This document shows, in pieces, positions 37,337 to 46,249 of a DNA stretch of 64,000 bases. Position numbers and translations under genes: made by a program. Where the stretch lies: positions 3,925 to 67,924 of the forward strand of contig CBDCME010000004.1 of NCBI GenBank assembly GCA_965218865.1. The letters are read 5' to 3'. Positions within the stretch are counted from its first letter, which is position 1. Each line of letters starts with the position of its first letter. The notes under the pieces are model-generated. The model had not been told where the DNA came from and ran no database searches. It saw only the letters and a program-made list of their open reading frames with translations. This stretch comes from CBDCME01 sp965218865 (GTDB lineage Bacteria > Pseudomonadota > Alphaproteobacteria > JAAXGF01).

Positions 37337-37414
37337 AAACCGTCGCGTCTCGGGCCGCTGATTCTTGTCGGGGAACGGGACCTAACCCCATATGGCCCCG
37401 CTACAATTCCATTG

Positions 37415-39494
37415 CAGGGCTAGTTTTTTGTCCGCCCAGTGATCAGGGTGAGGTGATCGCGGCGCTGGCCATTTCATTCTCGGTGTGGCAGTGTGCCGGT
37501 CATGGCGACGCTGCCGGTCTCGGATTCGTCCATTGATTTGCGCGCGGTCACGGTGCGTCCGACCTGGGGCGCGCAGGAGCACCGGCGCTGGGACCGGTTG
37601 GTGGAGCAGCACCACTACCTGGCGTTCCACGGCGTCATCGGCAAGGGCCTGCGCCATGTCGCGGTGCATGGCGAGACCTGGCTCGCACTGATCGGCTGGC
37701 AGCCCGGCGCGTTCAAGCTGGGCGCGCGTGATCGCTGGATCGGGTGGTCGGCCGAGCAGCAGTTCCGGCGTCTGCATCTGATCGCCAACAACTCGCGCTT
37801 CGTCATTCTGACGCCTGGCCGAGTGCCGAACCTGGCCTCCCGTGTGCTGGGGCTGAGCCTGCGGCGGCTGTCTGAGGACATCCAGGCGGTGCACGGATAT
37901 CCGGCTCTTCTGGCGGAGACGTTCGTGGACGTCTCGCGATTTGCCGGCACCTGCTACCGCGCGTCGAACTGGCGCTCTCTGGGGCTGACGCGGGGCTTTG
38001 CCCGTGAGCCCGGAGGGGCAGCGCGCTGGCGCCACCACGGTCAGCCCAAGGAGGTCTTCGTGTTCGGACTGACAGACGGCGCCCCCGAGGCGCTGAGCCG
38101 TACCGGGATGCCGGCACACTGGAACGCCGAGCAGCACACCGAGCCGATGGCCGCGCCCCGGCTGCGCAGCCTGTTCGAGTGTCTGGGTGAGGTGCCCGAG
38201 TACCGCCATGCCCGGGGCAAGCGCTATGCGCTCAACACCATTCTGGTGATCGCCGTCGCCGCCCGGCTTGCCGGATACCGGGGGGTGAACGCGTTCGCCC
38301 AGTTCGCCGCCCTGCTCTCCCAGGAGCAGCTCGAGGCGGTGGGTGCGTTCTGGAGCCCTTCCAAACAGCGCTACACCCCGCCCGCGATCACCACCTTCCA
38401 CAAGACCCTCACCGCCCTGCCGCCAGAGACCCTGGACAACGCGATTAGCCAGTGGACCGGCCAGCATGGCAGCGCGCACGCGCCGGTCGCCATGGACGGA
38501 AAGGATCTGCGCGGCGCCTCGAAGCAGACCGAAGACGGGCGCAGGATGATGGTGGCGGCGGTCGAGCACGACACCGGCGTGGTCCTCGGGCAGGTCGAGG
38601 TCGACCGCAAGAGCAACGAAATCCCGGCCGTGCGCGAACTCTCCAGCGGCCTCGACCTCACAGGCCGGATCGTCACCATGGACGCGATGCACGCTCAGCA
38701 CGAGACCGCGCGCTGCCTGCTCGGGCGTCGCGCCGACTACGTGATGAGCGCGGTCAAGGACAACCAGGAGATGATCTTCGAAGACCTCAAGGCGATCGAC
38801 TTCAGCGATGCGCTCTGGCACGAAACCGTCGACAAGGGCCATGGCCGCATCGAGCGCCGACGCTGCGCCGTCGTCGACCTCTCCGCTGCCGAGTGGGACG
38901 GCTACGCCAACCTCCACGGGCGACGCCAGGCCATGCGCATCGAGCGCGAACGCGAGATCCTCAAGACCGGCAAGCGCAGCATCGAGGTGACCTGGAGCCT
39001 CACCTCGCTCGGCGCAGAGCGCGCCGGACCCGAGGAGTTGCTCGAACTGGTGCGCAACCACTGGCATATCGAGAACCGCCTGCACTACGTGCGCGACTTC
39101 ACCTACGACGAAGACCGATGCCGGGCCTACGTGCGTCACCTGCCCAGAAATCTCGCCTGCTTGACCAACGCGGCCATCGCCATCGTGCGCTGCGACGGAC
39201 GCTTCCGTTATCTGCCCGAGGCCAACCGGCACTATGCCGCCCGGGCGCAGGAGGCCCTCGACGCGATCATGACCGCGCCCATCGCCTGAGACAGCACGCC
39301 TCTCCCCCGGACCGGGACGTGCCGCCGAGCGGCGCGGGCGGACCGGTGTGCCTGTCGAATCCGAAAACGCCGTCCGGTGGCTTCGAGCAGTCCCCATGAC
39401 GTCGTCGAGGCAAGCTCGGGGCTCCCCGAACCCCGTGCACCGAGCACGATCCCACTCATCCCGAACCCTCAACCGCGACTAAAAATTGTTCCTG
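37415..39494 (+). mobile_element. ISAs1-family element with DUF4338, copy 2 (2080 bp)
   Basis: Same length, ends and orientation as copy 1. Its right end borders the right target duplication (39495-39504); its left end borders the cargo. Near-identity of the copies indicates a recent duplication. Confidence 0.92.
37502..39289 (+). CDS. ISAs1-family transposase with N-terminal DUF4338 domain, copy 2
   Basis: Identical in translation to the copy at 33978 except for one residue (GKRSIEVTW here, GKRSIKVTW there). All DDE residues and the DUF4338 part are present, so at least one fully competent transposase is available in this region. The domain layout is as described for copy 1. Confidence 0.88.
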   Translation: MATLPVSDSSIDLRAVTVRPTWGAQEHRRWDRLVEQHHYLAFHGVIGKGLRHVAVHGETWLALIGWQPGAFKLGARDRWIGWSAEQQFRRLHLIANNSRFVILTPGRVPNLASRVLGLSLRRLSEDIQAVHGYPALLAETFVDVSRFAGTCYRASNWRSLGLTRGFAREPGGAARWRHHGQPKEVFVFGLTDGAPEALSRTGMPAHWNAEQHTEPMAAPRLRSLFECLGEVPEYRHARGKRYALNTILVIAVAARLAGYRGVNAFAQFAALLSQEQLEAVGAFWSPSKQRYTPPAITTFHKTLTALPPETLDNAISQWTGQHGSAHAPVAMDGKDLRGASKQTEDGRRMMVAAVEHDTGVVLGQVEVDRKSNEIPAVRELSSGLDLTGRIVTMDAMHAQHETARCLLGRRADYVMSAVKDNQEMIFEDLKAIDFSDALWHETVDKGHGRIERRRCAVVDLSAAEWDGYANLHGRRQAMRIEREREILKTGKRSIEVTWSLTSLGAERAGPEELLELVRNHWHIENRLHYVRDFTYDEDRCRAYVRHLPRNLACLTNAAIAIVRCDGRFRYLPEANRHYAARAQEALDAIMTAPIA

Positions 39495-39504
39495 AAGGCG
39501 TTGT
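39495..39504. repeat. 10-bp target-site duplication, right copy
   Basis: AAGGCGTTGT, identical to 33881-33890. Confidence 0.92.
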
Positions 39505-40568
39505 CTTTTTCACGGCCGCTAGCGATCAGAAGGATACGAACGATATAGGCGATCCCGCTGAAGGCGCCGAAGATCGCCAACCAGCGGACGAAAGGCACCG
39601 AGGCCATCCACTTCGGCCCCAGGACAACGGCGACGAGATCATCGGCGACCGTCGCCAATCCCGCGCCCAGGGCACAACAGACGATGGCCACCGCGCCGAC
39701 AGCCTTGAGGAAGGCCGCCCCGAGTTCCCGGGCATCGTGCGCCAATTTGGCGAAGCCAGGCAAGAGCGAGCGCTCGAGGGGCAAGACGATCTCGCTGGTC
39801 AGCATCAGCGAGATACTGGCGGCGACGGAATAGTTGCCCATCGACGAGACGTTGGCGATGACGAGCTCGTCGGTCCGGTTGGATAGGAACTCGCCGAGGC
39901 GGAAAAACAGCATCCAACGCGAAAAACGCCAGATCTCGCCGAGTTTCCGCGCCGAAATACGGGGCCGGTAACGGTGCATGACGTAACTCAAGACGAGCTG
40001 CAACGTGGGTCCGGTCACCATGCCGATCGCGAGGGCCCAGTAATTCCGATAGAGCCAGGCGATCGATACCGTGACAACGAACGTCAGCAAGCGGCCAACC
40101 ACAAAAAATCGGAATTCCTTCGCGAACTGAAACTCCTTGCGGAAAGCGACGATGCCGATGTTCTCGAATCCGCTGACAAGCGGGCGCAGGGCAAGGAACT
40201 GTATGACCGGGACCACGCGCGGCTCGGCGAAGAAAATCCCCGCCAATGGCGCCACAGTGAAGATCAGGGCCGCGGTGATGACGCCGATCAGTATATTCAA
40301 CGTCCAGGCCGCGTCGTAATGGTCCCGCGTGGCGTCCTGGTTTTGGATCAGCGCGATATCCGAATGGACCCACGACAACACCTCCATGAAACCGACGACG
40401 ATCGCCGACATGGCAACGAGGCCGTAATCCTCGCAGAAGGCGGGCCAGAATGATCGTGCTGAGCAAACCGATGGCGCGCATGAACCAACGCATCGAGATC
40501 ATCCAGGTGGATCCCCGAACCATGTGCCGCCCGACGGCCCGCGGACTTGGTGCTCGATCGTTCCCCAT
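39495..40568 (-). pseudogene. Polysaccharide flippase, N-terminal part (interrupted and frameshifted)
   Basis: This is the 5' piece of the MVF/Wzx-type exporter: VRGSTWMISMRWFMRAIGLL, then ILARLL, then EDYGLVAMSAIVVGFMEVLSW and several more helices up to GREKDNA at 39495. Between ILARLL and EDYGLV the frame changes near 40428 (about 2 bases missing or 1 extra), an extra lesion besides the transposon. The start is taken as ATG 40568 (MGNDRAPSP), with ATG 40523 possible. Joined to 33460-33890 the product would be about 500 residues, normal for lipid-linked oligosaccharide flippases. Confidence 0.88.
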
Positions 40569-40986
40569 CACGTCATCCGTACAGCCCGGCTCCCGGGCAC
40601 CGATTTCCGATTCCACCCAGCGCAACGGGAATTCAGCGGTTGTTCCCGCGCGGCATCGCGCGCGAACCCGGCCCCGAGGTGCGATGATCGGCCTCCGTCC
40701 GCACCGGCATGAATATTCCTTGTGTGAATCTGGTCACAGATTTTTTAATATTCTCACGGTATCCATGAATCGTTCGCAAAATACATGAAACCGTGAAGGA
40801 AGATCTTGGTTTGCCGAGCGCGGGCCGGGCCCGACCTTACATACGCGACCTGCGCGGGCATCCTCGACCGACCAGAATTTTAGTTTAAGAATCACGCTTA
40901 ACAGATTATAAACGTTCGTTTTTGTTTTTTTGATGGCTTTTTATGTCGTTGTCAACAGTCCAGAAGTTCATTAAGAGAGAGATAGG
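40569..40986. other. Intergenic region between divergent flippase and TPR genes
   Basis: 418 bases without a convincing gene. The part from about 40715 is AT-rich, with short T-runs (around 40740 and 40918-40932), and probably contains the divergent promoters. A small hairpin ATCTG-GTCA-CAGAT followed by T6 lies near 40731-40748. AGAGAGATAGG just before 40987 is the ribosome site of the TPR gene. Confidence 0.4.
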
Positions 40987-42706
40987 ATGACCGTCAACAG
41001 ATATGTCCATATCATCCTTTCACTGGCTGTCGCCGGGTGGTTTCTAGCAACGCCAGCCCAAGCGGCGGATGCTTCCGGGCCCGTGCTGCGGCTCGCCGCG
41101 GTTGGGACGGACTCTCTCCCGTCCGAACGCTACGACACCACGCTCGTGCGTCGAATTCCAAGAACGTCTGGCTCAACTCGGTCTCTACGGCGGGCGCGTC
41201 GACGGTCGGTTCGGACCGGAAACCGCGCGCGCAGTTCGCGTTTACGAATGTCAGTCCGGCATCCGCGTCGAAGGGCGTCCGACGCGAGCACTACTCGAAA
41301 ATCTCGAATCGGCGACGGGCCAGGCGCAACGTTTGTTGCGCCGCTTGGACGTCATCCGCGAGGAGCAGATCGAGGCCGCGCGGCAGGCATTCGCCAACAA
41401 CCCCGCGGCTCTCGAGCTTGTCGAACAGGCGGTCGCCGAGAATAAGTCCTCTCAGGAGGAAGCGGTCGATCCGGAGGTGTGCTTCGAGACGCCAACCGCG
41501 CGATGCCTTTTGAACGAGGCGATCGTGGCCTCAGGCAAGATCACCAAGGTTGATTTCCGGGACTGGGCGCTTGGCGACATCGCCACGGCGCAGGCCGTTT
41601 CCGGTGACGTTACCGGGGCCCTGACGTCTGCCTCGCGGATGGCCGATGCGCGGCTCCTTTTGACTGCCCTGGGCAAGATCGCGCGGGTCCAGGCGAGAGC
41701 CGGCAATTTCGCCGAGGAACGACTAACCGCCCAGGCTCTTCCCGACAACAGGATGCAAGCGGAAGCATTGCTCGAACTTGCCTCCGCTGAATTCGAGGCC
41801 GGCCGATTGGAGGACAGCGGTGAGACTTTGGCGGACGCCTTGGCCGTGGCCGAGCAAATTGACGATGTCCGCTGGCGAATCGGGCTGTTGAGCAATATCG
41901 CGGTGATCCAGATGAAAGCCGGCGATCCCACCGCCGCCGCAATGAGTTTCGAATCCGGGATGGCGCTCGCGGGCCAGCTTCGCTCCGCGGGCGAGCAATC
42001 GCGTCCGCTGGGCGAGATCGCCTCGGCCCAAGTGAAAGTGGGGAATCTCGGCGAGGCTCTTGACACGGTGGCGCAAATCGAGGACGCCGATCACCGCACG
42101 CCGGTCCTTATTCTGGCTGCCGAGGCCCTCGCCGATTCGGGCAATATCGACGATGCGTTCGAGACCGCCATCTCGATTCAGGACGCTCGTTACCGCGTCG
42201 TCGCCCTGGGTCGGGTTGCGGTGGCGCAACAATTGGCGGGGAAACCCGACGCGGCGCGATCGACCGTCTCCGAAGCGCGCGCCATCACCGAGGGGATCGA
42301 GTTCGGCTACGCCTATTCCTTTGCCTTGAGTCGGTTGGTTCAGGCCCAGGCCCAAATCGGGGATATAACCGGAGCCATGAAGACCGCGGAGATCATCGAG
42401 GACGAACGGCTACGGGCCCACGCTTTCTGGTCGATCGCCGCGGCGCAGATCAAGGCGGGGGACGACGAAGGGGGGCGCAAAACGACGGCCTTGGCAATCG
42501 CCGAAGCCGAATCGGTCACCAGTGGCCTCGACCGAACTTGGTCTCTGTGCGAGATTGCCTTGGAGCAACATTTGGCGGGCGAGAAGGATGCTTCCCGGGA
42601 TTCCTTCCAGCGTGGCTTGTCGGCGGCCCGGACGTTGAAATCTCCGACCTTCCGGGCCCGCGCGTTCGCCAAGCTCGCCGACACCCTCGTCCGGCTCAAC
42701 CCCTAA
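40987..42706 (+). pseudogene. Exported peptidoglycan-binding / helical-repeat protein with one frameshift
   Basis: ATG 40987 (good ribosome site) opens a signal peptide IILSLAVAGWFLATPAQA. Deleting one base near 41146 joins this to a PG_binding_1 domain (CVEFQERLAQLGLYGG, VDGRFGPETARAV). A long array of about 35-residue alpha-helical repeats follows, e.g. LLTALGKIARVQARAGNFAE and RVVALGRVAVAQQLAGKPD. The corrected product is about 572 residues and periplasmic. The 520-codon 3' part is clean, so the single +1 base is either a recent lesion or a sequence error. Its end overlaps the convergent deacetylase gene by 4 bases. A role in exopolysaccharide or wall handling is suggested only by context. 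Confidence 0.72.
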
Positions 42707-43662
42707 TCCGCATCGTCGGCCGCCATTCCGGCTCGAATATTCTCGATCGCTTCCCGGATTTCGGAGACGCCGACGAAGCGCCCTTTTAGGGTTCGGGCGA
42801 AGAAGTCCAGGTAACCTCCGACCGCGGCCAGAAGTCGATCGACGCCGGCGGGGTCCTGGGCATAGGGCGTAAAGCCCGGGGTGACGGAGGGCGAGTGCAG
42901 CGAGAGCACGAACAAGCGCCCCCCTTGGGCGTGAAGATCGCGGGTCAAGGAAGTCATTTCCGCCAGCGTGAAGCCCTCCGGCGACAGACGTAACCGCCGC
43001 ATGGCCCCGAGGCGCCACAAAATTCCGCCCAGGTGTAGCCACGCGGGCCAATCTTCGGCCGCAAAGGGGCGCCGCCCGCCGCGACAAAGGAAACCGACGT
43101 GGGCGGCCGTGTGGGGAATACGCAGGAGCGCCCGCCCACTGTCCTGCCAGAACGGATCGCAATCGTAATCGGTGTCGTAGCCGAGCGATAACAAGGTCTC
43201 GGCGGTGCCGGGGCCGAAACCGTATCGCCCCGCCAGATAGGACCGCGGGCGCACTCCGAATGCCTTCTCGATTGTTTCCGTAAGACACTGAAGCTTGTCT
43301 CTTTCCAGGTTCTTCGGGAGGTTGCCGGGGTACGAGTTGTGGCCGTCGACCGTTTCTGTCTTCGGCGGAGAAACCCAGGGATGCAAGTGGGTTCCCAACC
43401 TCGCCTTTCCCTTGGCGACGAATTTGGCCAACACTTCGCTGCTTTCAGCCTGGGCGGCAAACGGATAGTCCACGAAATAAGTGGGGACGGCACCGGCCCG
43501 GTCAAAGATTTCCTGCAGGCGAGATAATTGCCGTGCGTGGGTCACCGCGGTCGCGTCGGCGTTGAATGGCGCCGACCAGTCGAATTCCTCCTCGGTGTGG
43601 ATTGCGGCGAGGAGCCTCGGTCGAATGTCGGCCGGAAATCGGATCGGCGGGGGTGGCGTCAT
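42703..43662 (-). CDS. WalW-like polysaccharide deacetylase family protein
   Basis: This 319-residue protein has a deacetylase (NodB-like) TIM-barrel layout. HTEEEFDWSAPFNADATAV gives the metal/catalytic acidic residues, DYPFAAQAESSEVLAKF is the strand-helix after YFV, and GTHLHPWVSPP carries the H-x-H metal ligands. The end has FVLSLHSPSVTPGFTPY. It matches proteins called WalW in rhizobial polysaccharide loci. It probably modifies an exported glycan, with no signal peptide visible. It lies among flippase, phosphatase and repeat-protein genes of an exopolysaccharide-type locus. Confidence 0.75.
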   Translation of the reverse strand: MTPPPPIRFPADIRPRLLAAIHTEEEFDWSAPFNADATAVTHARQLSRLQEIFDRAGAVPTYFVDYPFAAQAESSEVLAKFVAKGKARLGTHLHPWVSPPKTETVDGHNSYPGNLPKNLERDKLQCLTETIEKAFGVRPRSYLAGRYGFGPGTAETLLSLGYDTDYDCDPFWQDSGRALLRIPHTAAHVGFLCRGGRRPFAAEDWPAWLHLGGILWRLGAMRRLRLSPEGFTLAEMTSLTRDLHAQGGRLFVLSLHSPSVTPGFTPYAQDPAGVDRLLAAVGGYLDFFARTLKGRFVGVSEIREAIENIRAGMAADDAD

Positions 43663-43990
43663 GGGAACAGCAATCCCTTTCCCGTCATACGGAATCGTGA
43701 CCCCGGCAATGCGGCGGGATCAATTCCACGATCCCCCTGAACCCGGCATGAATGTGGGCGGGGCACGATTCGCCGTCCGTCGGCAGGGCGATCGGCGACG
43801 AGCCAGGTGTCGACATCGTGTAGGATACTGTGCCATCGTTTCCTGTTGGCTTGATGAGGTGTTTTGGTGTCGATGGGTTGACAAACCATTACTATCAGGC
43901 CGCGCGCCCGCCCCAAACCAAGGCCCAGCAACGCGGCGTGGCCGATTCCGCCAATGTGGCGGACCAATGACCGCGGATATACTTATCAGT
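43663..43990. other. Non-coding stretch before the MITE
   Basis: About 330 bases with no gene I can support; the open frames here lack family features and normal codon use. It probably carries the promoter of the deacetylase at its left side. Confidence 0.35.
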
Positions 43991-44121
43991 CTGTTCGAAA
44001 ATGCGCTTCCGCGCATATTTTGCATCTGTTCCGGCCCTCTCCCCCTCCCGGCCACCCACGAGAGTATGCTGATATGGGTGGCCGGGAGGGGAGAGGGCCG
44101 GTGCCGCGAGTTTTCAAACAG
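43991..44121. repeat. 131-bp palindromic MITE-like element, copy 1
   Basis: Terminal inverted repeats CTGTTCGAAAA (43991-44001) and TTTTCAAACAG (44111-44121). Inside lies a long stem: a 28-base arm at 44031-44058 and its complement at 44075-44101, with a 16-base loop containing GAGAGTATGCTGATAT. A related copy occurs inverted at 57610-57736. No coding capacity. Confidence 0.75.
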
Positions 44122-44291
44122 GTGCCAAGATTCCACCCTCGCGCCGCGACAAGAAATTTACCTGATCAATGAGAGTATGCTGATATGGGTGGCCGGGATG
44201 GGTGGCCGGGAGGGGAGAGGGCCGGTGCCGCGAGTTTTCAAACAGGTGCCAAGATTCCACCCTCGCGCCGCGACAAGAAATTTACCTGATC
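44060..44291. repeat. Tandem duplication of the MITE right half (108 + 121 bp)
   Basis: The segment from GAGAGTATGC to CCTGATC at 44060-44167 is repeated at 44171-44291. The second unit contains an extra 13-base block (ATGGGTGGCCGGG doubled), which accounts exactly for the length difference. Confidence 0.85.
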
Positions 44292-44465
44292 GCGGGCCGC
44301 GGGCCAAATCTTGGCCGAGAATTAAACCGGGCGGGGGGAAAATACGAACCAAAGCTGCCCGAAGAGCCGCATGTGCGCTATACAGGGCGAATATTTCGGG
44401 TGATGTTGTCACCAAGATAACCGGCAACTATCCTCGCCCGCTCGGACGCACTTGGGAGGCCCCCT

Positions 44466-46187
44466 TTGCCCGACCGCAAGGTCCTGATTGTAGGTGACGA
44501 CACCCGAAGCTTCCTGGCGACGGTACGGTCGCTGGGACGGCGTGGCGTCGGAGTGCACGTCGCGCCTTTCAATTTCCAGGCTTCGGCCCTGACCTCGCGC
44601 TACATTTCCGAGACCCACCGGCTACCCTACCATTTGGGCGATGGGAAGGAGTGGGTCGCGGCGGTGCGAGGCCTCTTGGACGCCGAACGTTTTGATTTGG
44701 TAATACCTTGCGACGAACGTAGTTTGCTGCCCTTCGACATGCATAGGGCCAGCTTCGAAAACGATCACCGTATTGCAATTCCAAGCGCCAAGGCGATCGA
44801 GATTCTTTACGACAAGCACCGGACCCGGGAGCTGGCCGCTTCCACCGACGTGCCGGTCGCCGCCGGACGTCTGCTGTCGGACGCGGACGATGCCGACGCC
44901 ATCGTCGCCGAGTTCGGCCTTCCCGTCGCGATCAAACCGCGCAGCTCGTATTCCGTCGCGCAGCTTCACGCGCGTTCGAATGTGGTCATCGGACGCGAAC
45001 GCTCCAAGGTGGCGGCGGCGCTGGCCCATGCCACCCGGGGCGAGACCTTGCTCGAGGCTGTCATCGAGGGGCGCGGGGTGGGGGTTTCGGTGCTCAACAA
45101 CGAGGGCCGGCTCTTGCAAGTTTTTCAACATAACCGGATTCATCAGGGTTCCCCTGTCGGCGGCAGTTCCTACCGTGTAAGCGTTCCCGTGACACCGGCC
45201 CTCGAGGCGGCCTCCGCTCGCTTACTGGAAGCCATCGATTACACCGGCGTGGCGATGATCGAATTCATCGTCAACGATCAAGACGGCGACTGGATTTTGC
45301 TGGAAGTCAACGCCCGGCCGTGGGGATCCCTACCGTTGTCGATAGCCGCGGGGGTGGACTTTCCGTATTTTTGGTACCGGCTCTTGGTCGAAGAGGTGGA
45401 GGATCCCAGGGCCAGCTACCGGCACGGACTCCACGGTCGCAATTTGGTTGCCGACTACTATTATTTCGCCAAGGGTCTCGCCGCGCCCCCGGATCCGCGG
45501 CTTGGATCGGCGGGTTTCGCCATGAATTACGCGGCGGATTTTTTTCGCTGGATAATCGGGCGCGAAACCGCCGACACTCTGGTTCGCGACGACCCGAAGC
45601 CGGGAATTCACGAGCTCTTTTCTCTCGGCGACAAGAAATTCAGGGACGTGGCCAAACGTGCCGCGCGTTTTTCACCGTGGGTTCGCCGGCGCGCCGAGGC
45701 CATTGTCACGCGTTCGCTCCGCTCCAATCGCCGTCCGCGTTTGATTTTCGTTTGTCAGGGAAACATTTGCCGGAGTTCGTTCGCCGAATATCTGTTCGCG
45801 GCGGAGTGTCCGGACAATGTCGCCGGGGTCGACGTAGGCTCGGCCGGGATGCTGCCGGTGATCGGGCGGCCGTCACCAAGGGAAGCGGTCGGCGCGGCGC
45901 GAATATTTGGTGTTGACATGGGCGCCCACAGGTCTCGCCACCTCGATCTGGAAATGGCAACGTCGAGTTCACTTTTTATCACTTTCGACGGATCCAATGC
46001 GGAGCACATCCGGCTTCGCTTTCCCGATCTGGAGATACCAGTACTCGCCCTTGGGGATTTTCTCGATCGAGCGGTGGATATCAACGATCCCATCGGGCGG
46101 GACGAGGCCCATTTCGAAGCCTGCTACAGCGTCATCTCCAGCGCTATCCATCGTCTTATCAGGGTTCTCGAAAAAACCGCGAATTGA
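44466..46187 (+). CDS. ATP-grasp ligase fused to low-molecular-weight tyrosine phosphatase
   Basis: This 573-residue protein starts at TTG 44466, supported by GGGAGG 5 bases before it. Residues 1-300 form an ATP-grasp enzyme (VLIVGDDTRSFLATVRSLGR, LPVAIKPRSSYSV, ILLEVNARPWGSLPLSIAAG with the Mg-binding E-x-N). Residues 425-573 form a low-molecular-weight protein tyrosine phosphatase with P-loop C430-x5-R436 (FVCQGNICRSS) and the general-acid region DINDPIG. ATP-grasp enzymes join carboxylates to amines, and such phosphatases (Wzb type) control polysaccharide export kinases. The fusion next to flippase and deacetylase genes suggests a surface-glycan role; the substrates are unknown. Confidence 0.88.
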   Translation: MPDRKVLIVGDDTRSFLATVRSLGRRGVGVHVAPFNFQASALTSRYISETHRLPYHLGDGKEWVAAVRGLLDAERFDLVIPCDERSLLPFDMHRASFENDHRIAIPSAKAIEILYDKHRTRELAASTDVPVAAGRLLSDADDADAIVAEFGLPVAIKPRSSYSVAQLHARSNVVIGRERSKVAAALAHATRGETLLEAVIEGRGVGVSVLNNEGRLLQVFQHNRIHQGSPVGGSSYRVSVPVTPALEAASARLLEAIDYTGVAMIEFIVNDQDGDWILLEVNARPWGSLPLSIAAGVDFPYFWYRLLVEEVEDPRASYRHGLHGRNLVADYYYFAKGLAAPPDPRLGSAGFAMNYAADFFRWIIGRETADTLVRDDPKPGIHELFSLGDKKFRDVAKRAARFSPWVRRRAEAIVTRSLRSNRRPRLIFVCQGNICRSSFAEYLFAAECPDNVAGVDVGSAGMLPVIGRPSPREAVGAARIFGVDMGAHRSRHLDLEMATSSSLFITFDGSNAEHIRLRFPDLEIPVLALGDFLDRAVDINDPIGRDEAHFEACYSVISSAIHRLIRVLEKTAN

Positions 46188-46249
46188 CGGTCATCCTTGC
46201 GAACGCCCAAAAATCACTCGCGATAAAAAAATCGAGTTTTCGATGGGTC

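Larger units (their letters stand above)
33891..39494 (+). mobile_element. Composite transposon: two DUF4338-ISAs1 elements around a decayed cargo
   Basis: Directly repeated 2080-bp IS copies (33891-35970 and 37415-39494) flank 1444 bp of cargo containing a truncated methyltransferase and a hydroxybutyrate dehydrogenase pseudogene. The outer borders carry a 10-bp direct repeat (AAGGCGTTGT), while the inner borders do not. The whole 5604-bp unit therefore jumped once, into the flippase gene. The outer ends read CAGGGCTAG and TTCCTG. The cargo genes are broken at both IS borders, so they were captured from another locus. Confidence 0.92.

Noticed and set aside
43481..44497. 338-codon plus-strand open frame
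   Set aside because: It crosses the MITE and its tandem repeat and starts antisense to the deacetylase; no protein features.
46216..46240. Weak hairpin ACTCG/CGAGT plus T4 after the ATP-grasp gene as terminator
   Set aside because: The stem is short and the U-tract only three or four bases; not strong enough to call.
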